A DNA stretch of 64,000 nucleotides, from assembly GCF_020080835.1 (NCBI RefSeq), contig NC_058165.1:14381961-14445960 (forward strand), read 5' to 3'. Of this stretch, positions 1-10,706 are shown one piece after another. A model generated the notes under the pieces. The model was not told the DNA's origin. It was given only the letters and a program-made list of their open reading frames with translations, and ran no database searches. Source of the DNA: Cotesia glomerata (Eukaryota > Arthropoda > Insecta > Hymenoptera > Braconidae). Each line of letters starts with the position of its first letter. Position 1 is the first letter of the stretch. A program made the position numbers and the translations under genes.

Positions 1-1
1 G

Positions 2-2290
2 CTAATAGCCCTCGATGGTGATCCGATCAACACTGGATGTGCAGAACAACATACTAAGGACCTGATGAGAAGAGTAACACATGCTTGTGATGCCAGTATG
101 CCTCGTAAACGTGGCATAAATTCGAGACCTTCGGTGCATTGGTGGAACGACCACATCAGCGTCCTCCGTAAAGAGTGTCATAGAAAGAGAAGAATCTCCC
201 AGCGCGGCTATCAACGGCTCAACTCAGTGGAGCTGATCGCAGAGTACAAAAAGGCGCGTCGTGAACTGAATAAAGCCATCAAAGAGAGCAAAAGAAGATG
301 CTGGAAAGAGCTTATATACGAGGTGGATAAAGACGTGTGGGGTAGGCCTTATAAGGTGGTTATGACCCACCTGAAAAAACAACAAATGCCATCACCTACG
401 TGTCCTCAACTTCTTCAGAAAATCGTCACTGCACTGTTCCCACAGCAACGCAACTTCGATTACCAGTTGGCGCCAGGCGAACTGGACGACATTCCACCTG
501 TCACTGAAGAAGAACTACTGGAGGCCTGTAACCGTGTAGGGAATAATAAAGCGCCGGGATTGGACGGAATCCCTAATATAGCCTTGAAAACCATCATAAA
601 GGCAGCTCCAACATTATTCCTCGACGCTTATAATGCATGCCTCAAGGAGGGGACTTTTCCTCGTAAGTGGAAACAGCAACGATTGGTACTGTTACCTAAA
701 GGGAAGAAACCACCAGAAGAACCGTCATCTTACCGACCACTTTGCATGTTAGATACGGCGGGTAAGATATTTGAGCGCATAATTCACCAGAGAATTGAAG
801 CAGTAGTCGACCCACTCCTGGCAGACAATCAGTATGGATTCCGGAAAGGACGATCAACCCTGGACGCAATCAAACAGGTTGTTGATACAGCCAAGGAAGC
901 AATCGCAGGAACTAGATGGAAAGGTGGAACGAAGAAGTATTGCCTGGTGGCGACACTAGACATCAGAAACGCCTTCAACTCCGCCAATTGGAAATGCATC
1001 ATGCAGGCTCTCCAAGAGAAGAATGTACCAGAATATCTGCTTAAGATTGTAGCAAGCTACTTTGAAAATAGGGTCCTGAAGTATGACACGAAGAACGGTC
1101 CGAGGGAGTATGATATTACTGGAGGGGTACCACAAGGTTCAGTTCTAGGCCCGCTCCTGTGGAACATTATGTATGACGGTCTATTAAGACTAACTCTGCC
1201 AAGAAACGTCAAACTCGTAGCATATGCAGATGACGCAGCCGTAGTGATCGTTGCCAAACACCTTGACGAGATAAATCATATGTTCGATCTCACTTTTGAG
1301 CACGTTAACCGGTGGATGGACGCAGTGAACCTGCAACTGGCGCAACACAAGACTGAGGCAGTACTTATTACCAGCAGAAAAGTGGTAGAGACCATTAAGC
1401 TGAAAGTCGGCGAACAAGAAATCACATCACAACCTTATATCCGATATTTGGGAGTGATGCTTGATGCCCGACTCAACTTCAAGCAGCAAGTGGAACATGA
1501 CAGTGCCAAAGCGTCAGTAGTGAGGGCTAGTCTCGCACGACTGATGCCGAACGTCGGAGGCCCAAAACAGAGCAGGAGGCTATTATTGTCATCAGTAGTC
1601 ATATCGGTGCTCACTTACGGAATATCCATTTGGGCCGATGCATTAAAGACGCAAGAATCATGGAGAAAGGCTGGACCAGTATATCGACTGAGTGCCCTAC
1701 GAGTAGCTAGTGCCTTCCGCACTATATCAGAAGAAGCAGTGTGCGTCATTGCTGGAACCCTACCTCTTAGAGTTCTAGCAGAGGAAAGACGGGCCCTTTA
1801 CCAACGAAAAAGGTCAACTGCACTGAGCCCTGAAGAACTTAGAATTGAAGAACGGCAGAAGAGCATAGGCCGTTGGCAACTACAATGGGATGCTGCAGAG
1901 AAGGGTAGGTGGACGCACCGTCTCATACCTCGGATCGACATTTGGATTAACCGGAATCACGGTGAGGTCAATTACTATCTTACGCAGATGTTGTTGGGAC
2001 ATGGGTGTTTTCGAGAGTATCTACACCGCTTTAAGCACGATGACTCTTCGGAGTGCCCGTCCTGCCCAGGAGCTGCTGAAGACGCGGAGCACGTCTTCTT
2101 TGTATGTCCTCGTTTCGATCCACAGCGTGAAGAACTGGGGAGGATCCTGAACCAGAGAATGCAACCAGATTCACTAGTAGAAGCAATGCTGTCATCAGAA
2201 GCTGCCTGGAACGCTACCAACACGTTTGCAACAGAAGTCCTTAAAGACTTGCGTTCCACCGAAAGAAAAAGAGCAAATAGCAGAAGATAG
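2..2290 (+). CDS. LINE ORF2, linker-RT-C-terminal domain (5' partial)
   Basis: The frame is open from base 2 to the TAG at 2288-2290 with no interruption, so this is the least damaged ORF2 in the window. Order: the R1-type linker (CDASMPRKR, then the PSVHWWND motif), RT fingers (APGLDGIPN), FRKGRSTLDAI, TLDIRNAFNSANW, GGVPQGSVLGPLLWN, and catalytic YADD at about 1222-1233. After the thumb comes a C-terminal CCHC knuckle (CPSCPGAAEDAEHVFFVC) at about 2056-2110. The RT copies element RNA at a nick made by the endonuclease, which lies upstream of the window. YADDAAVV has Ala where copy C has Val after ADD. The protein would act in the nucleus as an RNP with ORF1p. Function of this copy is untested. 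Confidence 0.9.
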   Translation, partial: LIALDGDPINTGCAEQHTKDLMRRVTHACDASMPRKRGINSRPSVHWWNDHISVLRKECHRKRRISQRGYQRLNSVELIAEYKKARRELNKAIKESKRRCWKELIYEVDKDVWGRPYKVVMTHLKKQQMPSPTCPQLLQKIVTALFPQQRNFDYQLAPGELDDIPPVTEEELLEACNRVGNNKAPGLDGIPNIALKTIIKAAPTLFLDAYNACLKEGTFPRKWKQQRLVLLPKGKKPPEEPSSYRPLCMLDTAGKIFERIIHQRIEAVVDPLLADNQYGFRKGRSTLDAIKQVVDTAKEAIAGTRWKGGTKKYCLVATLDIRNAFNSANWKCIMQALQEKNVPEYLLKIVASYFENRVLKYDTKNGPREYDITGGVPQGSVLGPLLWNIMYDGLLRLTLPRNVKLVAYADDAAVVIVAKHLDEINHMFDLTFEHVNRWMDAVNLQLAQHKTEAVLITSRKVVETIKLKVGEQEITSQPYIRYLGVMLDARLNFKQQVEHDSAKASVVRASLARLMPNVGGPKQSRRLLLSSVVISVLTYGISIWADALKTQESWRKAGPVYRLSALRVASAFRTISEEAVCVIAGTLPLRVLAEERRALYQRKRSTALSPEELRIEERQKSIGRWQLQWDAAEKGRWTHRLIPRIDIWINRNHGEVNYYLTQMLLGHGCFREYLHRFKHDDSSECPSCPGAAEDAEHVFFVCPRFDPQREELGRILNQRMQPDSLVEAMLSSEAAWNATNTFATEVLKDLRSTERKRANSRR

Positions 2291-2528
2291 AAGAAAGGTA
2301 GTTAACACCTTAGCCACCAGAAGAAAGAGCAGTAGCTAGATCCTCCCTTCACGAAGTAATGCCTGACGGCGGTTTCCATGAGGGATTAGAGGAAAGAAGG
2401 AAAAGGGGTTTAGGGTTTAGTGGGTAGGGGCGTTAGTGTCGAGTTTTAGTATGATGCTGCGTCGAGTCGCCTTATATCCAGGCCAAACAGCTATGCCTAG
2501 AATCCGTAAAAAGGATTCCCCCTAAAAA
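2..2528 (+). mobile_element. R1-clade LINE copy A (family I), 3' portion, runs off window start
   Basis: This is the 3' half of a non-LTR retrotransposon: ORF2 from the linker before RT, then a 3' UTR of about 238 bp. The UTR ends in a C-rich/A-rich stretch (CCCCCTAAAAAA) that runs directly into (AC)n. The same 3' UTR recurs in inverse orientation at 11653, 32841, 38053, 39178 and 54190, so the 3' boundary is defined by several copies. The terminal motif pair around 2503-2526 (ATCCGTAAAAAGGAT) can form a small hairpin. Placement in the R1 clade rests on the EN/linker/RT order and the C-terminal CCHC motif. The (AC)n target resembles the described Mino and Waldo elements. The family assignment is inference. 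Confidence 0.9.
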
Positions 2529-2540
2529 ACACACACACAC
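2529..2540. repeat. (AC)6 microsatellite between copies A and B
   Basis: A short CA run separates the 3' end of copy A from the first base of copy B (CTCGTGTCGGG). It is what remains of the target microsatellite shared by two successive insertions. Confidence 0.85.
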
Positions 2541-2745
2541 CTCGTGTCGGGCTTGCTGGGTCCCGCATCGGGCGCCTCCCCAGGTGGTGGATAGGGGAAT
2601 GCCCGGCATATCTGCGCACCAAATACGTCGGGTACCGAGGAAATAAAATACTCGGGGTGGACCATAACCTAGCAAAAGATGATATGAAAACGCCAGGTCG
2701 ATTTCACACATCGTTTACGGTGCAAAGGGTGGATACCTCAGTGCC

Positions 2746-4170
2746 GTGAGAGAAGGCGTGCAAACGGGCCTGAAGTTGTTATCAAGCGACCGTTTGAACA
2801 GCGGAGTAGACCCCATGGCTCTGCTGTCTAGCGATGCTAGCAAGGTTACAGGGAGTACGAAAACAGTCCAGATGGAAGAGAACGGACAGCTGAGCAACGT
2901 TCCTCCAAAAAGTGGAGGACCTTTTGCTTTTGTCACTAATAAAACCTACCGAGGAAGAATTAACTCTGTACCGACCGTCACCGATTAACAGTCACCAATG
3001 GAGAAGCTCGGCAGCAAGATCGAAGAGTTAGCTCAGTTCATAAAAGACAAGAAGAATCTCCATCATGAGATTAGAAAATTGGTTACATCTATCACTACAG
3101 CATATAGGTTAGCCAACAAATCACCAGGCATGACGGCGTCAACGACTCAAACAACTCCGAGTCTGACCGAAAAACCACAGTCATCTTTAGTCACTCCTAA
3201 AAAACCACAACAGCAAGGAAAGGACAATAACAAGAAGAGGCAGCTGTCCACGCCCAGCCCTTCTTCAACAATCGAGAAGCCACCACAGAAAAAGACAGCC
3301 CGGGAGGACACCTGGACTACAATTGACCGAAATAGGAAGAAGAAGGAAAAAAAGCACGAAACAGCGCCCCCACCCCCACCCCCTACTAAAGCTCAAAACC
3401 AGTCAAGTATGGGTGCCTCTAAGAAACCGAGAAAAAAGAAAACAAGAACTAAGGCTGTTCTTGTCCAACTAGTAGAAAGCCAAACTTATGCTGATATCCT
3501 AAAGGAAATCAAGACCAAGGTAAGCCCTATTGAGACGGGCGTAGACATAAAGTTTTCTAAAAAGAGGAAACACGGAGGAGTTCTCCATGAAATGGCTCGA
3601 AAGACCAAAGACAGCAAGGCTTTCACCGATGCAGTAAGGTCAGCCACTGCAACCATCGGCACGGTCAAGACGCTAACACCAACAACAACGATCGAAATCA
3701 ACGATCTGGATAGAATCTCTACAGAGAGCGAAGTCCGTGAAGTACTCAAACGTGAATTCACTGACAGCCTGGAGATCAAACGGATAAATTTGACAAAACC
3801 CACACCACGAGGCAATCGGGCAGCCTTCTGCGAGATCGACGAAGCCAATGCGATAAAGGCCCTTCACAAGGCCTGTATAAAGGTCAGTTGGGTTGACTGC
3901 CGTATACGCCAAGTTGCAGAAGTAACCCACTGTTTTAAATGTTTCGGGTTCGGACACCAGACACAGCAATGTGCGGGACCAGACAGAAGCAGGTGCTGCT
4001 ACAAATGTGGCGGAGAAAACCACGAATCCGTAAACTGCGAAGAGAAGCCAGAATGCTTCCTTTCTGCTCCGGACAAAGATGCCCAGGATGGTCTATGCCA
4101 TAATTCTGGCACTAGAGCTTGCAAGGCATTTCGCACAGTACTAGCAGAAGCCACAAGAGGGCAGAAATGA
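2746..4170 (+). pseudogene. LINE ORF1 (gag-like, zinc knuckles), copy B, one in-frame stop
   Basis: A nucleic-acid-binding ORF1 that would coat element RNA. An N-terminal part (2746-2985) is cut by TAA at 2986-2988 and the same frame continues to 4170. Copy F has GQQSP where this copy has a stop, which confirms that one protein was broken by a point change. Order: helical segment (LGSKIEELAQFIKDKKNLHHEIRK), a Lys/Pro/Gln-rich disordered region with a Pro run, a conserved domain (KTRTKAVLVQL to WVDCRIR) and CCHC knuckles (CFKCFGFGHQTQQC, CYKCGGENHESVNC, then a third Cys-rich stretch). Copy F starts at an ATG where this copy has GTG at 2741, followed by a 1-base shift, so the start is also damaged. 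Confidence 0.85.
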
Positions 4171-6995
4171 CACGCAGAACTGACAAGGCAACATGAATAG
4201 GTGTGTCTTGGCGCAAAACTTGCTGTGCCAGTGTGTCTTTCAAGATAAAATCGACGTCTGCTTCATCTGCGATATCTAAACATCGGAAGTAAAACATGAT
4301 TTGCAGACGAAACTGGCGTGCCAGCAATTTGGATTGTGAACACAAAGAACGTTACCGCCAACAACAGCGGAAGTGGAGCGGATTTTGCCTGGATTCAAAC
4401 CCCTACAACCTACTTCATGAGCGTCTATCTCTCACCTAACGAAGGGAATAGTGTGTTCCGACAGAAACTGGCAAATATAGAAGATGCGATCACTAAGTTC
4501 AACGGCGAAGTCATCGTAGCCGGAAACTTCAATGCTAAATCGGCTGAGTGAGGCGCTGCTTTCTCCGACACCAGAGGTAACGAGGTCGCTGACGTCGCGG
4601 CTAGACTCGATCTCATAGTGCTGAACACCGGGAGCACCACGACCTTTAAAAGACCAGGGTACCAAGAATCCATCCTCGACATTTCGTTGGGGACTCCAAG
4701 GACGGCCAACATGATCGAAGACTGGACTGTATCCGAAGAATACAGTGGCAGTGATCACCAGTTTGTGACGTTCAACGTTTGATTGGCATCTGCTCCAGTT
4801 TCACAACGCGACCTTTCTAAGCAGAAGTGGAATGCCAGAAGGCTTGATCCAGAGGTACTGCGAGCTTCACTTGCACGAAGCTGGTCTATCCTCCAGAACA
4901 ACCTGCCTCCGGATACCTGCGGCGAGACGGAAAAGGCAGTGCTAAATACGATAAAGGAGATTGCTGCCGCATGCGACGCCTCTATGCCGTGGCTGAAAAA
5001 TGGGAGTTTCCACAGTCCAGCGTACCGGTAGTCAACAGACATAGCAGAACTTTGCAAAATATGCCATTAGCTACGTCGCCGCGCAACGAGAGCCGCGAAA
5101 CGCTCCCCAAGCCAAGACTTGTATTCAAAAGAGTACAAGCAGGCCAAAAAGACGCTAAACCGAGCCATCAAAGCAAGAAAAGCGATGTTATGGAAAGAGA
5201 TCTGTAATGATCTCGACAAGGACATCTGGGGTAAAGCCTACCAAATTGTCACTAAACGACTTGGAAAGACTTCGCCAGAAACGCCGAAATCTGCCTTAAT
5301 CGACAGCATTGTAGCGGAGCTTTTCCCCAAACACCTGCCGTGGGAGAACAAACACTACGCTAAAAACAGCGAAGTAACACCTTTCACAACTAAGGAACTA
5401 CAAGACGCGGCCAAGTCACTCAAAACAGGAAGGGCACCCCCGTAACACCTTCGTCGTTTAGACCACTCTGTATGCTAGACATTGCTGGAAAACTGCTTGA
5501 GAAGCTCATACAAGAGAGACTCCGAAATGACATCGACTGTGCTGGAGGTTTTGCCACCAACCAGCATGGCTTCCGGAAAGGTCGTTCGACAGTCGGAGCG
5601 ATCAAGAAAGTCATAAAGGCAGCAACACAATCATGGTCTGGTAGCCTCAAAGCTCGTAAAGTATGTCTCCTCCTCACGCTAGATGTCAAAAATGCGTTTG
5701 ACAGCGCAAATTGGGGAGACATTTTAGACGCTCTGGAGCGCAAGTTTGATGCAAAGCCAGAGAATCTGGCACTAGTCGACAACTACCTGGACGAAAAAAA
5801 GCTAATAGCGGAAACTACGGAAGACTCACAAGAATACGCCATAACGGCTGGCGTACCGCATGGCTCAATAATTGGGCCCGGTCTATGGAACGCGGACTAC
5901 GACGAGCTTCTTGAAATCCCTTTACCAAAGCAAGTAAAGCTAACGGGCTTTGCAGACGACGTTGCGGCTACGATATTAGTAGACAGCGTAGAAGAGGCTA
6001 AATTAATGGTTTGGGAAACCATTGACGCCGTCGAGACCTGGCTTGATAAAAACCACCTAAAACTTGCCAAGCATAAAACCGAGATGGTTGTTCTGACACG
6101 TCAAAAATGGTTCTCAAAACCATTCGCTGTGGACTTAGAAGGAAAAACACTGACGTCAACAAGGGCCCTGTGCTATCTAAGGGTGATGATAGACGAGAAA
6201 CTATCTTTCCGCGAGCACCTTGATAGTGCATGCAAGAGAGCCAGCAAGACAGTGTCTAGACTAGCAAGAATCATGACCAACACTATGGGACCAAGAACCA
6301 AAAAGAGAAGAGGTCTTCTAGAAGCAGTCCACTTGGTACTGCTTTATGGAGCAGAAATATGGGCAGACATATTGAAACAAAAGACCTTCCGGCAAAAAAT
6401 AGCGGCAGTGCAGTGGCGAGGCGCTCTCAGGGTTGCCTGCGCCTATCGAACGGTTTCTGAGGCGGCTATATTGGTCATTACGGGAGCCGCACCCATCGAC
6501 CTACTCGCGTTTGAGAAAGCAAAACTCTATAACGCTGAAAACAGTGACGAAAACATGAAGGACGCGAGAACAAGGATAAAGGCGGAAACGCAGCAAGAGT
6601 GGCAGGACCGATGGATATCGGGAGAGACGGGCAGATGGACAGTGCGCCTGATCCCAAACATCAACGCCTGGCTTTCTCTGGAGCATGGAGAAACGGACTT
6701 TTTCCTGACCCAGCTATTCACAGGACATGGGCTGTTCAATGCCTATCTTTTCAAGATGGATCTGTATAGCTCACCAATGTGCAGATACTGCCCAGACAAA
6801 ATTGACAAGGTTGAGCACACGTACTTTGAGTGTGACCGGTGGAAGGACTACAAAAGCAGTACTGAAGAAACTATTGGCACCACGCTCTCTCCTGAGAGCT
6901 TGGTAACCTGCATGATCAAAAAAGAAGATAACTGGTCAGCTGTCGCAGCCTATGCTCAGCGTCTTTTAAAAGAAAAAACCGCAGAAAGAGACTAG
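4167..6995 (+). pseudogene. LINE ORF2 (EN-RT-CCHC), copy B, multiple lesions
   Basis: The ATG at 4167 overlaps the ORF1 stop as ATGA. Endonuclease remnants follow in shifted frames (IDVCFIC; then from about 4318 AIWIVNTKNV, YLSPNE, an AGNFNAKS motif where AGDFN is usual, and GSDHQF). In-frame stops lie near 4548 (TGA), 4780 (TGA) and 5028 (TAG). About 160 bp is deleted at 5436/5440, between KSLKTGRAP and VTPSSFRPL, and this shifts the frame; copy G retains the missing segment. From 5472 to 6995 the RT is open: FRKGRSTVGAI, TLDVKNAFDSANW, GVPHGSIIGP, catalytic FADD (about 5949), then a C-terminal CCHC (CRYCPDKIDKVEHTYFEC). GVPHGS has His where GVPQGS is conserved. Confidence 0.85.
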
Positions 6996-7071
6996 TAACT
7001 AGGAGTAACCGTCGTGAGACAACACGGACTGGATTGATGTAATGCTAACGTGGTTCCGATCCAGTCTTTGT

Positions 7072-7113
7072 GTTTGTGTGAAAAAATATTGGTTTTTGTG
7101 TGAAAAAATATTG
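7072..7113. repeat. Two-copy tandem repeat (unit about 21 bp)
   Basis: The unit TTTGTGTGAAAAAATATTGG occurs twice in a row just downstream of the recognisable 3' UTR of copy B. It may belong to the end of that element or to its flank. Confidence 0.7.
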
Positions 7114-7466
7114 TACAAGAAATTATTGCTGACAATTTTTGTCGCGAGAAATTTTTGCATGAGAAAAAAGAGAAGGTCACCGATATTTTGCATACTATTG
7201 TCAAGATAATTTAATGGAGATTAATTCGACACTTTTCAAAAATTGATTTAGTTTACTAGAAACGGAAAAAAACCTCAAAATAGGTAAAAAAATTTTCCTG
7301 TCCGTCATGTATGAAACTCTGAAAACACTATAACTTGCGAAAAAATACATCAATTAAGTTAAATTTTTTTTTTTATTCTTTAGGATAATTGTAGGCAATC
7401 GAATGCGAATGGTAAGGTAATTCAGTATCATTCATGTACAATTAACAAAATAAAAAAGCCAGAAGA

Positions 7467-7506
<40 letters not shown>

Positions 7507-8315
7507 ATGTAAAATTTACATGGATGGTGATATATCTATATAAAATATGTACATTTATTTCACCAGGGGCAGCTGTGCATTACTTTCCTAGTACAGCTGT
7601 TTTTTCGGCAACTAATTTTGAATGACTTATGTTTTTTTTTTTTTCAATATTTCATAATTAAATGAGCATTATGAGTCGTGAACTTTTGGATTTTCCAAAT
7701 TGAATTCTATAGAATGACGCAATCGTCAGAAAATTTATTAATAATTTATTTATTACAAAAGTAATAAATAAACAAGTATACTTAGAGATCTTCAAAAAAC
7801 TTCGCAATTTAAAATAATTTTTTAAAAACTGTTGAATTTTTATTCACTTTGCTATTCACAATTGATCCGTTTTAAAATATTGAAAATAAATAATCCTAAT
7901 TAATTATAATATTTGTCACTAGCTGGCGTACAAGTCAATGAGCGTGGAGTATATAACATTTACTTACGACCAATCCGAATTATTATTTTTGAATAGCGGA
8001 AATTACACAGACTATAGTAAGCGTTACATCCGTCAGAAAAAAAATCTGAGCTACTCCCTAGTCACGCCTAAAGAAGTTTTACTTCAAAAATCATAAAAAT
8101 TTTTAGATGTCGGCTAACTTAATTTTTATATATTAAATTTATAAATTAAACATTGTAAATAGCATATGTCGAGAATTATTTCAATTTTCTTGTATGTATC
8201 AACGATTGTCACATGTTCTCTATTTTTAGTATCATTTATAATTATTTTTTCTGTTATTATTAATTAACAAAATTCATTATTGGAAATATTTTTAATAAAT
8301 AAATTTAAATTATAG
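7114..8315. other. AT-rich spacer with (TA)n and a palindrome
   Basis: No gene was recognised. A (TA)n tract lies at 7470-7504 and is followed directly by the palindrome CCATGTAAAATTTACATGG at 7505-7523. The rest is AT-rich sequence with many short stops in all frames. Confidence 0.6.
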
Positions 8316-8500
8316 GCTACTATTGAAACAGATTTATCGTCAGATTTATTAGCAGCTCCCAGCTCAAGCTCTGGCCAAAATTTACAACTTGTTGATACAA
8401 CAAGACCTCTTGTTCTTTCTCCGGAAAACACTGCTCCCACTAAAAACTTAACAGACTCAGACATCTTTGGAATTACACCATCACCGAAAATTGGCACATA
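8316..8500 (+). CDS. Candidate host coding exon 1 (uncharacterised, Ser/Thr-rich)
   Basis: An open stretch of 61 codons preceded by AATTATAG (possible 3' splice site) and followed by GTAAAT (possible donor at 8501). It reads ATIETDLSSDLLAAPSS and ends ITPSPKIGT, a low-complexity acidic/Ser-Pro composition unlike the surrounding repeats. It has no match elsewhere in the window. I do not recognise the product. The exon would end in phase 2, which does not join in frame to the next candidate exon if that begins at the obvious acceptor. The pair may therefore be part of a decayed gene, or an exon between them may be missing. Confidence 0.35.
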
Positions 8501-8598
8501 GTAAATCTCACCTAGCGCTTGCGTAAGAATATATAAATTTTTTAAATCAATTTTTTGTCTTTTCCTATCCTTTATTAGAATATGACGTACTTTTTTAG

Positions 8599-8869
8599 GT
8601 CCCTCTTGCGGTATGGTTAAAACAAAGCTTTGATAGAAGAAATCTCATTTCATTATATGAATCACAGCATAGTTTCTTTTTCACGTCAACTGATAGGAAT
8701 GATTTAGTCCGCCTGGTTCTCGATCGCGAGTATGATGAACTACTGCAAATTACATCGATCGAATCATCTCGTTTCATGAGGATTAGAAACGAAATTCTCG
8801 AAATCTTCCCACGTGAATTACCAGGAACACAATATACTACTCACGTTAAAAAGACGCAACACTCAAAAG
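8599..8869 (+). CDS. Candidate host coding exon 2 (uncharacterised)
   Basis: TTTTTTAG precedes an open frame beginning VPLAVWLKQSFDRRNLI and running about 90 codons through VLDREYDELLQI, RFMRIRNEILEIFPREL and HVKKTQHSK. A possible donor AAG|GTATAC follows at 8870. The mixed hydrophobic/charged composition over 270 bp without a stop in AT-rich DNA argues for real coding sequence. The C-terminal pattern (helix, IFPRE, aromatic residues, then a Lys-rich stretch) reminds me of uncharacterised insect proteins, but this is an impression and not a match I can document. If the frame continues instead of splicing, it enters the foldback at 8896 and stops at TAG about 8928. Confidence 0.4.
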
Positions 8870-8895
8870 GTATACCTGCAAAAGGACAATTACTC

Positions 8896-9031
8896 GACGA
8901 TAAATTTGATTTTCATAGAATTTATTAGCAGAAAATTTAATTGGGCACTTCCGGCTGAATTTTGAGTTTTTAGTGGAAGTGCCCAAACTAAGCTCCTGTT
9001 AAAAATTCTATGAAAATCAAATTCATCGTCT
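8896..9031. repeat. Foldback (short inverted-repeat element)
   Basis: The left arm GACGATAAATTTGATTTTCA and the right arm (reverse complement with one change) enclose about 80 bp with a second inner inverted pair (GGGCACTTCC/GGAAGTGCCC). It looks like a tiny MITE or hairpin element abutting candidate exon 2. No clear target duplication was found. Confidence 0.65.
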
Positions 9032-9129
9032 CACCCCAAAGTATCTTAGGAAATGCCTAAACACAGCTGCTTTTAAAAGCGGAACTCAAAATTCCAATTT
9101 TAAAAGGTTCTTTACGGAAGTTATATTTT

Positions 9130-9310
9130 GGCACACCCTAATACACATACATACAGACATATGGACATCATCGCGGAAACATTCGGGGAAGCTTCCTAAA
9201 ACCTCAAAACGTCAAGATTCGTTGAAAACTCGATTTTCGAAGAACGGGGTGAAACCAATAACTTCCCAACTTTTGAAAATTTTCAATTTTCCTCGGGAGA
9301 AGTTAAAAAA
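9130..9310. repeat. Dispersed repeat, alpha half (unoccupied, short AC tract)
   Basis: Sequence from ACACATACATACAGACATA through CGGGGAAGCTTCC and AACGGGGTGAAACCAATAAC to GGGAGAAGTTAAAAA is the reverse complement of 11474-11640. In this copy the microsatellite position holds only ACACATACATAC and no LINE is inserted. Confidence 0.75.
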
Positions 9311-10499
9311 AATGAAGAGAAAAATAATCTCGCTTTATTAGAAAAAGCTGGTCAAGCAAACCCAAACAAAGTTGTTACGAACAATAATAATAATAAAAGT
9401 TTACAGCAAAGTGACAAAAAAATATCCGAAGGACAAAAGAAAATAGTGAACCACAAAAAAATAATTTCTGAGATTATAAATAAGGTAATTCGAATTATTC
9501 AAAATTCGACGAATAATTCGAAAAATTTCGAATTGTTCAGTGAACAGGCCCAGCCGCAATGAAGTCGCCCCTGGGGGACTCCCAAATTCACGAGCCGCAC
9601 CTGCAACCGCTAGTTCCCGCAAAAACTAACCACCTTTGCAAAGCTTAGCTTGACTGATCATGCCATGTTTCGACGGTGTGATTGGCTGATCGCTCCGCAG
9701 GCATGAGCAATCAGCCTCCTTCTCCAAGTCGACGAGGAAGAAGACGCATTATTATTATTATCTTTTGCATCCACGCTTTCGTTGCAACAAGTCACCATTA
9801 GTATTTCTTTACTTTCGCATTTTGTTAATAAACCGCATTTCGCTTATTTAATGATTAAATTTGCTTAAATTAATTGTTATTAATTCGCTTTAGTTTGTTA
9901 CAGATAAATTGTGTTATTTGTGCAATTAATTCTCCGCTTTTCCAGTGCCGGTAGTAAGTTCAACCACGTGTCAACCGGCTTCACTTTATTAATCACGCAG
10001 TGCTTTATTTATCCGCTTTTATTTAAACAATTCGCTAACTAACATATTAAATATAACTTGTATTTAGTGTAAATAAATTTATAGTGTTCATTTTAATAAT
10101 AATTTTCGCGTTTTAATTGAGATATTCAGACAAAAACCTGATCTTCCGCTTTCCCGCATTTTCAGAATTTTACACGAATAATTCAAAAATTTTCGAATAA
10201 TTCCCGAATAGTTCGAACAATTCGTGAATCATCGAAATATTACTGGATTTTATATTGTTTCCAATTTGAATTCCATTACATCGTGTATAAAAATATTATA
10301 TTCATAAATTGATTTATTTACTAGCTGTTACCCGGATGGGTAACCCGCTCTACTGGGCACTTTATAGAATTGTATTTTTAGATCTAGACATGAAATTTAA
10401 TTGGAGTATAGTCTTGACTTGCACTGATTCAAAATTCCATCGAATTGGCCTGTACCTTTTAACCATGTAATTATTCTAGCTAATATTCATTGTAACGTT
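9311..10499. other. AT-rich spacer, no gene recognised
   Basis: Contains short AATAATTCG-type repeats (9490-9530 and 10170-10230). A less AT-rich block at 9560-9760 includes several ATTGG/CCAAT motifs, and GTTACCCGGATGGGTAAC is a palindrome at about 10326. The 9560-10100 block could be an unpaired LTR or an untranslated region, but no second copy is present to test that. Confidence 0.4.
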
Positions 10500-10706
10500 T
10501 AATGTGCAATCACTGTAACATTCCCGTGGCTTTTTTTTCAAAAATGAATAGTAATTGACACGAAGAAAATAATTTGAAATGAGCATTGAAAGTTTAAGTT
10601 AAAGAAATCTCAGGTCTCATAAGTGAAGTTGAAATCTGCCTAGCTTAAAGTGCGACGAATTTTCCGTTAACTAAAATTTTCTTCGTGACATCAATTTTTA
10701 TGAAAA
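10500..10706 (+). repeat. Dispersed repeat gamma, copy 1
   Basis: CAATCACTGTAACATTCCCG through AGTAATTGACACGAAGAAAA, GTCTCATAAGTGAAGTTGAA and CTGCCTAGCTTAAAGTG recurs in inverse orientation at 19790-19998. The final part (GTGCGACGAATTTTCCGTTAA to CGTGACATC) is repeated again at 11246-11296. No coding capacity is seen. This is an unidentified interspersed repeat. Confidence 0.7.

Larger units (their letters stand above)
2541..7085 (+). mobile_element. R1-clade LINE copy B (family II), degenerate
   Basis: A near full-length second R1-clade family: 5' UTR 2541-2745, ORF1, ORF2 and a short 3' UTR. Its proteins are clearly homologous to copies F and G but distinct from family I (FADD instead of YADD, different ORF1). 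It starts immediately after the (AC)n that ends copy A, and its first bases CTCG match the CTCG start of family I copies C and D. The 3' UTR matches copy G for roughly 60 bp after ORF2 (around GGACTGGATTGA) and then diverges, so the 3' boundary near 7085 is approximate. Several stops and indels make it inactive. Confidence 0.85.

Noticed and set aside
2529..2540. R1-clade elements inserted in rDNA or telomeric TTAGG repeats
   Set aside because: All readable element ends abut AC/TG repeats; no 28S/18S or TTAGG sequence is seen.
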